Below, piece by piece: positions 1 to 5,095 of a DNA stretch of 5,095 nt (position 1 is the stretch's first letter; each line of letters starts with the position of its first letter). Under the pieces are notes generated by a model. It did no database searches. It saw nothing but the letters and a program-made list of their open reading frames with translations, and was not told the origin of the DNA. The position numbers and the translations under genes were made by a program. The DNA is from Gammaproteobacteria bacterium. Lineage in GTDB: Bacteria > Pseudomonadota > Gammaproteobacteria > UBA5335. Location of the stretch: positions 1 to 5,095 of the forward strand of contig WOZT01000051.1 of the NCBI GenBank assembly GCA_011620145.1. Direction: 5' to 3'.

Positions 1-1754
1 GCGAGCAGTTGCAAGGGCACTGTGAACACCACCGGCGACAGCGCCGACAAGGGAACCGGCAGGGACAGCACGGCCACGCCCTCTTCATCCGGCAGGTCCA
101 CCCCCTCACCAGTGAACACCAGCAACTCCCCGCCCCGCGCGCGCACTTCCTGCAGGTTGGAGAGCAGTTTTTCCAGCAGGGCATTGTGCGGCGCCAACGC
201 CACCACCGGCATGTCCTCGCTCACCAAAGCCAGGGGGCCGTGCTTGAGTTCGCCGGCCGCATAGCCCTCGGCGTGGATGTAGGAGATTTCCTTGAGCTTG
301 AGGGCGCCTTCCAGGGCGATCGGGTATTCCACCCCACGCCCCAGGAACAGGGCGTGTTCGCGATGCACCAGGCGCGGGGCCAGAGCGGCGACAGCCGGCT
401 CCAGGGCGAGCACGCGCTCCACCTGCTGGGGCAGGCTGCGCAGATCGGTCACGATGCGGGCGACTTCCTCCGGCGCCAGCGATTGGGCCTGGCCGATGCA
501 GAGGGTGAGCAGCATCAACGCCACCAACTGGGTGGTGAAAGCCTTGGTGGAGGCGACCCCGACTTCCACCCCGGCGCGGGTCATCAGCACGCGATCCGAT
601 TCCCGCACCAGCGAGCTTTCCGGCACGTTGCAGATGGCCAGACGCGACAGGTAGGGCCGTTCCCGACTGGCCCGCAGTGCGGCCAGGGTATCGGCGGTCT
701 CGCCCGACTGGGACAGGGTGACCAACAGGGTATCGGCGGGCACGGCCGGCTGGCGATAGCGGAATTCACTGGCGATTTCCGCCACCGCCGGAATGCCGGT
801 CAGGGCCTCGATCCAGTAGCGCGCCACCAGCGCGGCGTGATAGCTGGTGCCACAAGCCACCAGATGGACCGCGCGCACCTGGCTGAACAGCGTTTCGGCA
901 TCCGGGCCGAACATCTCCGGCAACACCCGATCCGCCGTCAACCGGCCTTCCAGGGTTTCGGCCAGCACCCGGGGCTGTTCGTGGATCTCCTTGAGCATGA
1001 AATGGCGATAGGCGCCGCGGTCGAGGGTTTCATCGGCCAGGCGGGAACGGAGCAGGGGACGCTCCACGGGTTGGCCTGATCGATCCAGCACCCGCACGCC
1101 GGTGCGCCAGATCTCGGCGACATCCCCTTCCTCCAGATAGCGGAACTGCTGGGTGACCGGCAACAGGGCAGCGCTGTCGGACGCCACGAAGTGCTCCCCG
1201 ATACCCACGCCGATCACCAAGGGACTTCCCGACCGCGCCACCACCAGCCGGTCGGGCGCGGCACGGTCGATCACCGCGATGGCGTAGGCGCCGCGCAGGC
1301 GCGCGAGGCAGGCCCGCACCGCCGTGAGCAAGTCGGCGCTGTCATCGAGGGCATGGTGGATCAGGTGGGCGATCAGCTCGGTATCGGTGTCCGATTCGAG
1401 CGGATCGCCGCGCGCCAGCAGCTCGGCGCGCAGTTCGGCATGATTTTCGATAATGCCGTTGTGCACCACCGCCACGCGGTCGGCGGCGATATGGGGGTGC
1501 GCGTTGCGCTCGCTCGGCGCGCCGTGGGTGGCCCAGCGGGTGTGAGCCAAACCCAACGGCCCCTCCAGCGGATGGGTTTCCAGCGCCTGGGTCAGCATCT
1601 CGACCTTGCCCACGGTGCGCACCCGCTGGAGGCCCTGAGCGCCCAGAATCACCACACCAGCCGAGTCATAGCCACGGTATTCCAGGCGCCGCAGGCCCTC
1701 CAGCAGGATGGGCGTTACATTGCGCTGCGCGATGGCGCCGACGATGCCACACAT
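1..1754 (-). CDS. glmS: Glutamine--fructose-6-phosphate aminotransferase (isomerizing), 3' end cut by window edge
   Basis: GlmS transfers the amide of glutamine to fructose-6-phosphate, giving glucosamine-6-phosphate (EC 2.6.1.16), the first committed cytoplasmic step towards UDP-GlcNAc for peptidoglycan and LPS. The start is ATG at 1754, giving an N-terminus of MCGIVGAI; Cys2 becomes the N-terminal nucleophile of the class II glutaminase domain (about residues 2-240). Arg73 (HTRWATHG) and Asn99-Gly100 (VVHNGIIEN) follow. Two SIS isomerase domains come next, with ACGTSYH around Cys301, KEISYIHAEG (Glu489) and ELKHGPLAL (His505). Glu489 and His505 are the E. coli Glu488 and His504 equivalents counted with Met. 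584 codons are visible. Because spacing matches the 609-residue E. coli enzyme, about 25 residues, including the C-terminal catalytic lysine, lie beyond position 1. It starts 4 nt after the folK stop, so translational coupling is likely. I saw no frameshift. Its place behind folK is unusual. Identification is very secure. Confidence 0.97.
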   Translation of the reverse strand, partial: MCGIVGAIAQRNVTPILLEGLRRLEYRGYDSAGVVILGAQGLQRVRTVGKVEMLTQALETHPLEGPLGLAHTRWATHGAPSERNAHPHIAADRVAVVHNGIIENHAELRAELLARGDPLESDTDTELIAHLIHHALDDSADLLTAVRACLARLRGAYAIAVIDRAAPDRLVVARSGSPLVIGVGIGEHFVASDSAALLPVTQQFRYLEEGDVAEIWRTGVRVLDRSGQPVERPLLRSRLADETLDRGAYRHFMLKEIHEQPRVLAETLEGRLTADRVLPEMFGPDAETLFSQVRAVHLVACGTSYHAALVARYWIEALTGIPAVAEIASEFRYRQPAVPADTLLVTLSQSGETADTLAALRASRERPYLSRLAICNVPESSLVRESDRVLMTRAGVEVGVASTKAFTTQLVALMLLTLCIGQAQSLAPEEVARIVTDLRSLPQQVERVLALEPAVAALAPRLVHREHALFLGRGVEYPIALEGALKLKEISYIHAEGYAAGELKHGPLALVSEDMPVVALAPHNALLEKLLSNLQEVRARGGELLVFTGEGVDLPDEEGVAVLSLPVPLSALSPVVFTVPLQLL

Positions 1755-1758
1755 GGAT

Positions 1759-2283
1759 TCAGTTCCTTCCCTGAGCGGGAATGGGGCGCGCCCATTCCAG
1801 GGGTGCGACTTCGGTCAAGCCCGGCCCCGGTTGCAGGCTTTCCCAGAGTTCGCGGTAAGTCCGTCCCAACTCGGGATGGATGGCGTCAGGCGCCAGATCG
1901 GCCAGTGGCTTGAGCACGAAGGCATAACGCAGGATGTCGGCACGCGGCAGCCGCAGCCCCGCCACCTCGCCGACCTGATCGCCAAACAGGATGATGTCCA
2001 GGTCCAGGCTGCGCGGGGCGAATTTGGCCTCACCACGGCGGCGGCCGAAATCGTGCTCGATGCCGCGCAGGAAATCGAGCACGGCGGCGAGGTCGTCTTG
2101 CGTGGAAAAAGCGACCACCAGATTGAGGAAAGGATCGCCCTCGAAACCAACCGCGGGGCCTTCATAGACCGGCGAGACCCGCAAGGGGCCGAGACGGGCG
2201 TCCAGTAGCGGCAGGGCCGCAGCAAGATTGCGGCGCGGCGCGATGTTGCTGCCCAGGCTCACAAAGACTTCAGCCACCGCCAT
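1759..2283 (-). CDS. folK: 2-amino-4-hydroxy-6-hydroxymethyldihydropteridine pyrophosphokinase (HPPK), folB-adjacent type
   Basis: HPPK transfers pyrophosphate from ATP to 6-hydroxymethyl-7,8-dihydropterin (EC 2.7.6.3), the step after FolB in cytoplasmic folate synthesis. The 174-residue product has the family N-terminus SLGSN (9-13), a GFEGDPFLNLVV segment (46-57) in place of the usual pterin-binding loop sequence, and RSLDLDIILFG (91-101), whose Asp94 and Asp96 match the two Mg-binding aspartates (E. coli Asp95 and Asp97). It departs from E. coli-type HPPK where PHY/PHP is usual: here it reads LPRADILRYAFVL (112-124), and the active-site Trp before the PR(S/T)LDLD motif is Phe88. From memory, this resembles the second, folB-linked FolK-like group of gammaproteobacteria (PA0583 type), whose activity is less well established. 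The ATG at 2283 lies 14 nt inside folB and has only a weak ribosome site; GTG at codon 3 is an alternative. The family is secure, but the exact activity less so. Confidence 0.88.
   Translation of the reverse strand: MAVAEVFVSLGSNIAPRRNLAAALPLLDARLGPLRVSPVYEGPAVGFEGDPFLNLVVAFSTQDDLAAVLDFLRGIEHDFGRRRGEAKFAPRSLDLDIILFGDQVGEVAGLRLPRADILRYAFVLKPLADLAPDAIHPELGRTYRELWESLQPGPGLTEVAPLEWARPIPAQGRN
1764..1770 (-). promoter_or_regulatory. Ribosome binding site of glmS, inside the end of folK
   Basis: On the minus strand GGAAGGA lies 9 nt upstream of the glmS ATG (1754) and overlaps the last codons of folK. A purine-rich Shine-Dalgarno embedded in the preceding gene, with the folK stop only 4 nt before the glmS start, supports coupled translation from one mRNA. 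It also fixes the glmS start. Confidence 0.75.
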
Positions 2284-2659
2284 CCGGTCCCGATTCAGGC
2301 GCCGCCGTGCGTCGGTCGCGCTCGATGATCACGCCCACATCGCGGGCACCGCGCACCGCACCGGTCTTGTTGACCCGAACCCGCACCCAGGCCACGTCGA
2401 ACTCGGTCAGGACCAGTTGCGCAACCCGCTCGGCCAGGGTTTCAACCAGTTGGAAACGACTTTCCTCCACGAAGGTGATCAATCGCTTGGCCACCGCCTT
2501 GTAGTCCAATGTATCGACCAGATCATCGCTCTGGGCCGCGCGGGCGATGTCGGCAGCCATATCCAGGTCAAGCGCCACGGTCTGACGCACGCGGCGCTCC
2601 CATTCGAATACGCCGATTACCGTGGGAATACGCAGGTCGCGCAGATAAACGATATCCAC
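2270..2659 (-). CDS. folB: Dihydroneopterin aldolase
   Basis: FolB cleaves 7,8-dihydroneopterin to 6-hydroxymethyl-7,8-dihydropterin and glycolaldehyde (EC 4.1.2.25), directly supplying the substrate of the next gene, folK. With a GTG start at 2659 the protein is 129 residues and begins MDIVYLRDLRIPTVIG, matching the E. coli MDIVFIEQL start in position. Colinear landmarks are DWE-like FEWE (Glu21), Glu73 (RFQLVETLAE) and the catalytic-lysine region VRVNKTGAVRGA (Lys98). The extra seven C-terminal residues over E. coli form a Gly/Pro-rich tail (PESGPDGGG) encoded where the gene overlaps folK. A TTG one codon upstream (2662) is possible but sits only 2 nt from the GGAG ribosome site, whereas GTG has a 5-nt spacer. 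It lies 33 nt downstream of tsaD with no promoter visible, so it is probably co-transcribed. plsY, commonly found between these two genes, is absent. Confidence 0.95.
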   Translation of the reverse strand: MDIVYLRDLRIPTVIGVFEWERRVRQTVALDLDMAADIARAAQSDDLVDTLDYKAVAKRLITFVEESRFQLVETLAERVAQLVLTEFDVAWVRVRVNKTGAVRGARDVGVIIERDRRTAAPESGPDGGG

Positions 2660-2664
2660 CAATG

Positions 2665-2672
2665 CTCCGTCC
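2665..2672 (-). promoter_or_regulatory. Ribosome binding site of folB
   Basis: On the minus strand GGACGGAG ends 5 nt before the GTG at 2659 and only 2 nt before the TTG at 2662. The spacing, together with the conserved MDIV start of FolB proteins, favours GTG. Its upstream half coincides with the 3' arm of a small inverted repeat (2668-2687), so access may depend on mRNA folding or on ribosomes finishing tsaD. Confidence 0.6.
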
Positions 2673-2687
2673 AGAGGGGTCAGGACG
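2668..2687 (-). repeat. Short inverted repeat in the tsaD-folB gap
   Basis: CGTCC and GGACG form a perfect 5-bp inverted repeat around a 10-nt loop, lying wholly in the 33-nt gap between the tsaD stop and the folB start. No T-run follows on either strand, so it is not an intrinsic terminator. The downstream arm touches the folB Shine-Dalgarno. A stem this short can arise by chance. Confidence 0.35.
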
Positions 2688-2692
2688 CCATT

Positions 2693-3727
2693 CTAACCGG
2701 TCTGCTGGCCCGGTGGCCGCAAGCTGTCGATGGGCCAACGGGCCCGTACGGTGCCTGCTCCGCGCTCGCCTGCCTGCAGGCGGTGGTATCCCGCCAGCGC
2801 GATCATGGCGCCATTGTCGGTACAGAACGCCGGCCGGGGATAAAACACTTCGACCCCAAGCGATGCGCCCATCTGCAGCAGCGCAGCCCGCAAACGCCGG
2901 TTGGCGCCCACGCCGCCCGCCACCACCAGCCGGCGCAGGCCGGTCTGCGCCAGGGCGCGCCGGCATTTCTCCGCCAGCACGGCCACGGCAGCCTCCTCGA
3001 ATCCGCGCGCCAGATCCGCGCGCAGGCGATCATCCAGCGGCGCCTCTGCCTGCGCCTCGCGCGCCGCGTACAGGACCGCCGTTTTCAGGCCGCTGAAGCT
3101 GAAATCAAGTCCCGGGCGGTCCAGCATCGGCCGTGGGAAGTGAAAGCGATCCGGCGCGCCGGTCTCGGCCAGGGCCGCCAGGGCGGGTCCGCCGGGATAG
3201 GGAAGACCGAGCAGCTTGGCCACCTTGTCGAAGGCCTCGCCGGCTGCGTCGTCAATGGATTCCCCGAGCAGGCGGTAATCCCCCACGCCCTCCACTGCCA
3301 CCAGCAGGGTGTGCCCCCCCGAGACCAGCAGCGCCAGAACCGGAAAATCGGGCGCATGAGGCTCGAGCCATGGCGCCAGCAAATGGCCCTCCATGTGATG
3401 CACGCCAACGCAGGGTCGATTCCAGGCCAGCGCCAGGGACTGGGCGAAGGTGGCGCCCACCAGCAGCGCGCCCACCAGGCCGGGGCCCGCCGTATAGGCC
3501 AGTCCATCGATGGACTCCGGCGCGGCGCCGGCCTCATTGAGGACGTCCCGGACCAGCGGCAGCAGCTTGCGGACGTGGTCGCGCGAGGCAAGTTCCGGCA
3601 CCACCCCCCCATGGGGCGCATGCAGGGCAACCTGGCTGTGCAAGGCATGGGCAAGCAGGCCCTGCGCGCCGTCATAGACGGCGACAGCGGTTTCGTCACA
3701 GGAAGATTCAATGCCGAGCACCCGCAT
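2693..3727 (-). CDS. tsaD: tRNA N6-adenosine threonylcarbamoyltransferase
   Basis: TsaD (formerly Gcp/YgjD), working with TsaB and TsaE, transfers the threonylcarbamoyl group from threonylcarbamoyl-AMP to A37 of ANN-decoding tRNAs, forming t6A in the cytoplasm. It belongs to the ASKHA/Kae1 fold. The 344-residue product begins [20 protein letters not shown] and carries [11 protein letters not shown] (81-91), the metal-binding HHMEGH (His111 and His115), SGGHT (136-140), the [10 protein letters not shown] segment (208-217), GGVGANRRL (271-279) and TDNGAMIA with the metal ligand Asp304. E. coli TsaD is 337 residues, so it is full length. The frame stays open upstream to 3835, but the ATG at 3727 is chosen because family members begin exactly here; an ATG at 3751 would add a 24-codon non-conserved leader... 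specifically eight residues, TPDFEIP after Met. The ribosome site (TGAGAT) is weak. It is the first gene of the leftward operon and divergent from rpsU. Confidence 0.96.
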   Translation of the reverse strand: MRVLGIESSCDETAVAVYDGAQGLLAHALHSQVALHAPHGGVVPELASRDHVRKLLPLVRDVLNEAGAAPESIDGLAYTAGPGLVGALLVGATFAQSLALAWNRPCVGVHHMEGHLLAPWLEPHAPDFPVLALLVSGGHTLLVAVEGVGDYRLLGESIDDAAGEAFDKVAKLLGLPYPGGPALAALAETGAPDRFHFPRPMLDRPGLDFSFSGLKTAVLYAAREAQAEAPLDDRLRADLARGFEEAAVAVLAEKCRRALAQTGLRRLVVAGGVGANRRLRAALLQMGASLGVEVFYPRPAFCTDNGAMIALAGYHRLQAGERGAGTVRARWPIDSLRPPGQQTG

Positions 3728-3763
3728 GGGGATCTCAAAATCTGGAGTCATTTTCAGGACGGG

Positions 3764-3793
3764 TTGGCAATTGTAATTCAAAGCAGATAGAAT
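3764..3793 (+). promoter_or_regulatory. Sigma-70-type promoter for rpsU-yqeY-dnaG
   Basis: TTGGCA (3764-3769) and TAGAAT (3788-3793) each match the sigma-70 consensus hexamers at five of six bases and are separated by 18 nt. Transcription would start near 3800, giving a leader of about 60 nt before the rpsU ATG at 3863. The site lies in the AT-rich part of the divergent region and is the best promoter I see in the window. The start point is inferred, not observed. Confidence 0.65.
3770..3775 (-). promoter_or_regulatory. Candidate -10 element for the leftward tsaD operon
   Basis: Read leftwards, this is TACAAT, five of six bases of the sigma-70 -10 consensus, about 43 nt before the tsaD ATG. 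No convincing -35 hexamer sits 16-18 nt upstream (the sequence there is CAAAA-like). It lies inside the spacer of the rightward rpsU promoter, so the two polymerases would compete for the same DNA if both are real. Confidence 0.35.
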
Positions 3794-3862
3794 TTTGCGC
3801 CTTACCTGGCGGGTGCCTGTCGGGTTGGGGGCCACAATTCACGTCCGGTTGAGTGAGACTGC

Positions 3863-4078
3863 ATGCCAAGCGTTCGCATCAAGGAAAATGAATACTTCGA
3901 TGCCGCCCTGCGGCGCTTCAAGCGTGCCTGCGAAAAAGCAGGTGTGCTGACGGAAGTCCGTCGTCGCGAGTTCTACGAAAAGCCCACCCAGGAACGCAAG
4001 CGCCGCAAGGCCGCTGCCGTCAAGCGCCACGCCAAGCGCATCCTGCGCGATACGCAGCGCCACACCCGGCTTTATTGA
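3863..4078 (+). CDS. rpsU: 30S ribosomal protein S21
   Basis: S21 is a small basic protein of the 30S subunit platform, near the 3' end of 16S rRNA and the anti-Shine-Dalgarno, and it helps mRNA binding at initiation. The 71-residue product has the same length as E. coli S21 and shares its landmarks: PSVRIKENE at the start, [13 protein letters not shown] (15-27), [12 protein letters not shown] (31-42), and the Lys/Arg-rich tail [10 protein letters not shown] ending TRLY. The ATG at 3863 is preceded by a modest purine stretch (GAGTGAGA). It is the first gene of the rpsU-yqeY-dnaG operon behind the promoter at 3764-3793. yqeY follows after 23 nt with no terminator visible between them. Confidence 0.98.
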   Translation: MPSVRIKENEYFDAALRRFKRACEKAGVLTEVRRREFYEKPTQERKRRKAAAVKRHAKRILRDTQRHTRLY

Positions 4079-4089
4079 GTCTGGCGGCC

Positions 4090-4095
4090 GGAGAT
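4090..4095 (+). promoter_or_regulatory. Ribosome binding site of yqeY
   Basis: GGAGAT sits 6 nt before the ATG at 4102. This decides the start in favour of 4102 (MDLKLRLQ) over the upstream in-frame TTG at 4075, which overlaps the rpsU stop and would add nine residues not seen in the family. Confidence 0.75.
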
Positions 4096-4101
4096 CGGCG
4101 C

Positions 4102-4548
4102 ATGGACCTCAAGCTTCGTTTGCAGAATGATATCAAGACCGCCATGCGCGGTGGCGACAAGCTGGGCCTGATCACCTTGCGCATGCTTTCCGCGGCGATC
4201 AAGCAGCGCGAGATCGATGAACGCATCGTGCTGGATGAGGCGCAAGTCCTCTCGGTAGTCGAAAAGCTGATCAAGCAGCGGCGCGAAGCCGCGACGCAAT
4301 ATGAGGCCGGCAACCGGCCGGATCTCGCCGCCAAGGAATTGGCCGAGATTGCGCTGCTCCAGGCCTATCTGCCCGAGCCCTTGTCCGAGGCGGAGCTGGA
4401 TGCCCTCATTGAGGGGGCGCTGGCGGAAACCGGCGCGGCAAGCATCAAGGACATGGGCCGGATCATGGCTGCCCTGAAACCAGCCATCCAGGGGCGCGCC
4501 GATATGGCCATCGTCAGCGCGCGCGTCAAAGGTCGTCTGGGAGCCTGA
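4102..4548 (+). CDS. yqeY: YqeY/GatB-tail domain protein
   Basis: This 148-residue soluble protein consists almost entirely of the GatB/YqeY domain, a helical module also found at the C-terminus of GatB, the tRNA-binding subunit of Glu/Asp-tRNA amidotransferase. The standalone protein has no settled function, and a tRNA-related role is only suggested by the shared domain. Visible family segments are MDLKLRLQNDIKTAM (1-15), TLRMLSAAIKQREID (25-39), RPDLAAKELAEIALLQAYLP (72-91) and MGRIMAALKPAIQGRADMAI (118-137), ending SARVKGRLGA. The length is typical of the family. It lies between rpsU and dnaG, as is common in Pseudomonas and many other proteobacteria though not in E. coli, with gaps of 23 and 46 nt. 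It has no signal peptide or membrane segment. The family call is firm and the function is not known. Confidence 0.95.
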   Translation: MDLKLRLQNDIKTAMRGGDKLGLITLRMLSAAIKQREIDERIVLDEAQVLSVVEKLIKQRREAATQYEAGNRPDLAAKELAEIALLQAYLPEPLSEAELDALIEGALAETGAASIKDMGRIMAALKPAIQGRADMAIVSARVKGRLGA

Positions 4549-4582
4549 ATCTCTCCACATTCCGGCCCCGGGCCCATGGCGC

Positions 4583-4589
4583 GGGAAGG
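4583..4589 (+). promoter_or_regulatory. Ribosome binding site of dnaG
   Basis: GGGAAGG ends 5 nt before the ATG at 4595, a strong purine-rich site. In E. coli dnaG is translated poorly and an internal terminator precedes it; here the 46-nt yqeY-dnaG gap has a good ribosome site and no T-run terminator. GC-rich sequence with the palindrome CCATGG lies just upstream and may fold. Confidence 0.65.
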
Positions 4590-4594
4590 CGGTC

Positions 4595-5095
4595 ATGAGC
4601 GGATCGATTCCTCAGGATTTCATTGATGAGGTCGTTGCGCGAACTGATCTCGTCGCGCTCATCGACCGCCACGTGCCGCTCAAAAAGGCGGGCAAGGATC
4701 ACACAGCCCGCTGCCCGTTTCACGACGAAAAATCCCCTTCCTTCACCGTCAGCGCGGACAAGCAGTTCTATCACTGTTTCGGCTGTGGCGCCCATGGCAA
4801 CGCCATCGGTTTTCTGATGGCGTTCGAGCGCCTGGAGTTTCGCGATGCCGTGGCGGAGCTGGCGAGCCAGGTGGGGCTGGAGCTGCCGGCCGGCGGAGAA
4901 GGCCCCGTTCCGCGCCACAAGGAACTGCTGGACATGCTGGAAGCGGCGGCCCGCTTCTACCGGCAACAGTTGGGCGAACATCCCAAGGCCATCGACTACC
5001 TCAAGCAGCGCGGTTTGGGCAGCGCGATCGCCGCCGCCTTCGGTCTGGGCTACGCACCGGCAGGCTGGGATAGCCTGCTGCAACACCTCGGCCGC
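4595..5095 (+). CDS. dnaG: DNA primase, N-terminal part (continues past window edge)
   Basis: DnaG synthesises the short RNA primers used at the replication fork together with the DnaB helicase. The 167 visible codons cover the zinc-binding domain and the start of the RNA polymerase domain. Zinc ligands Cys40 and His43 (ARCPFHDEKSPSF) and Cys61 and Cys64 (FYHCFGCGAHGNAI) fall at the same numbers as in E. coli DnaG. MAFERLEFRDAVAELA (75-90) and the AIDYLKQRGL segment (132-141), followed by FGLGYAP (149-155), are also typical. The TOPRIM catalytic site and the C-terminal helicase-binding domain lie beyond 5095; a complete protein is normally about 580-650 residues. The start is ATG at 4595, set by the GGGAAGG site and the usual spacing to the zinc ligands. 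It is third in the operon, and in relatives rpoD follows downstream. Truncation is due only to the window boundary. Confidence 0.97.
   Translation, partial: MSGSIPQDFIDEVVARTDLVALIDRHVPLKKAGKDHTARCPFHDEKSPSFTVSADKQFYHCFGCGAHGNAIGFLMAFERLEFRDAVAELASQVGLELPAGGEGPVPRHKELLDMLEAAARFYRQQLGEHPKAIDYLKQRGLGSAIAAAFGLGYAPAGWDSLLQHLGR

Larger units (their letters stand above)
3728..3862. promoter_or_regulatory. Divergent intergenic control region between tsaD and rpsU
   Basis: This 135-nt stretch is the only substantial non-coding DNA in the window and must hold the start signals for both operons. It is noticeably more AT-rich between about 3735 and 3797 than its surroundings, as expected of promoters, and GC/G-rich in the rpsU leader (3798-3835). 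It contains an opposing pair of promoter candidates, a direct repeat CGGGTTGG (3760-3767 and 3821-3828), and a small CGCC/GGCG hairpin (3798-3811) near the expected rpsU mRNA 5' end. Confidence 0.8.

Noticed and set aside
9..1079. A 356-codon plus-strand open frame antisense to glmS.
   Set aside because: It is His/Gln/Gly-rich without known motifs, and the opposite strand encodes GlmS with catalytic residues at conserved spacing throughout.
1755..1800. glmS ribozyme or leader riboswitch upstream of glmS.
   Set aside because: The glmS start lies 4 nt after the folK stop, so there is no leader to hold one. That ribozyme is known mainly from Gram-positive bacteria.
3311..3610. Two runs of seven C (G on the coding strand) in tsaD, near 3314-3320 and 3604-3610, as possible slippage or phase-variation sites.
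   Set aside because: They encode conserved Gly-Gly pairs (SGGHT and HGGVV) with GGG GGG codons, the frame is intact, and TsaD is an essential housekeeping protein.
2228..3790. A 520-codon open frame on the plus strand, antisense to folK (start), folB and tsaD.
   Set aside because: Its product is rich in His, Gln, Arg and Gly with no recognisable domain, as expected from the complement of GC-rich genes. The opposite strand carries three well-conserved proteins over the same stretch.
3728..3835. Longer TsaD with up to 36 extra N-terminal residues.
   Set aside because: The added residues run through the divergent promoter region and are not seen in the family, whose members start at MRVLGIE. 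The frame is open there only by chance.
4075..4101. Earlier TTG start for yqeY overlapping the rpsU stop.
   Set aside because: The ATG at 4102 has a properly spaced GGAGAT and gives the usual 148-residue family length.
4549..4594. Intrinsic terminator between yqeY and dnaG, like the one before dnaG in E. coli.
   Set aside because: The GC-rich stretch could fold, but there is no T-run and no clear long stem, so nothing supports termination here.

Overview
The window is GC-rich (roughly 60-65 % by eye) chromosomal core DNA from a proteobacterium. The most likely source is Gammaproteobacteria or a near relative such as Acidithiobacillia. This rests on the rpsU-yqeY-dnaG order (the 'macromolecular synthesis' operon), which is transcribed divergently from tsaD, and on RpsU, FolB and DnaG being nearly colinear with the Escherichia coli proteins. 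I cannot name a genus.

Layout: a short divergent intergenic region (3728-3862) separates two operons. Leftwards (minus strand) run tsaD, folB, folK and glmS; glmS leaves the window at position 1 with about 25 C-terminal codons missing. These genes are tightly packed: a 33-nt gap for tsaD-folB, a 14-nt overlap for folB-folK and a 4-nt gap for folK-glmS, so they probably form one transcription unit. Rightwards (plus strand) run rpsU, a yqeY/GatB-tail gene and dnaG, which leaves the window at 5095 after 167 codons. A good sigma-70-type promoter for rpsU lies in the intergenic region, with a weaker opposing -10 candidate for tsaD inside its spacer.

Functions: TsaD makes the t6A tRNA modification. 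FolB and FolK are consecutive steps of dihydrofolate synthesis. GlmS makes glucosamine-6-phosphate for peptidoglycan and LPS. RpsU is ribosomal protein S21, YqeY is a small GatB-tail-like protein of uncertain role, and DnaG is the replicative primase. The leftward cluster therefore joins translation fidelity, folate and cell-wall precursor supply, and the rightward one joins translation and replication initiation.

There is no mobile element, CRISPR array, RNA gene, phage gene or non-coding stretch longer than 135 nt. I found no sign of a new biological system. The points worth a second look are modest: glmS as the last visible gene of a tsaD-fol operon, absence of plsY from its usual place between tsaD and folB, a FolK with non-standard residues near its active site, and compact regulatory layout in the intergenic region.
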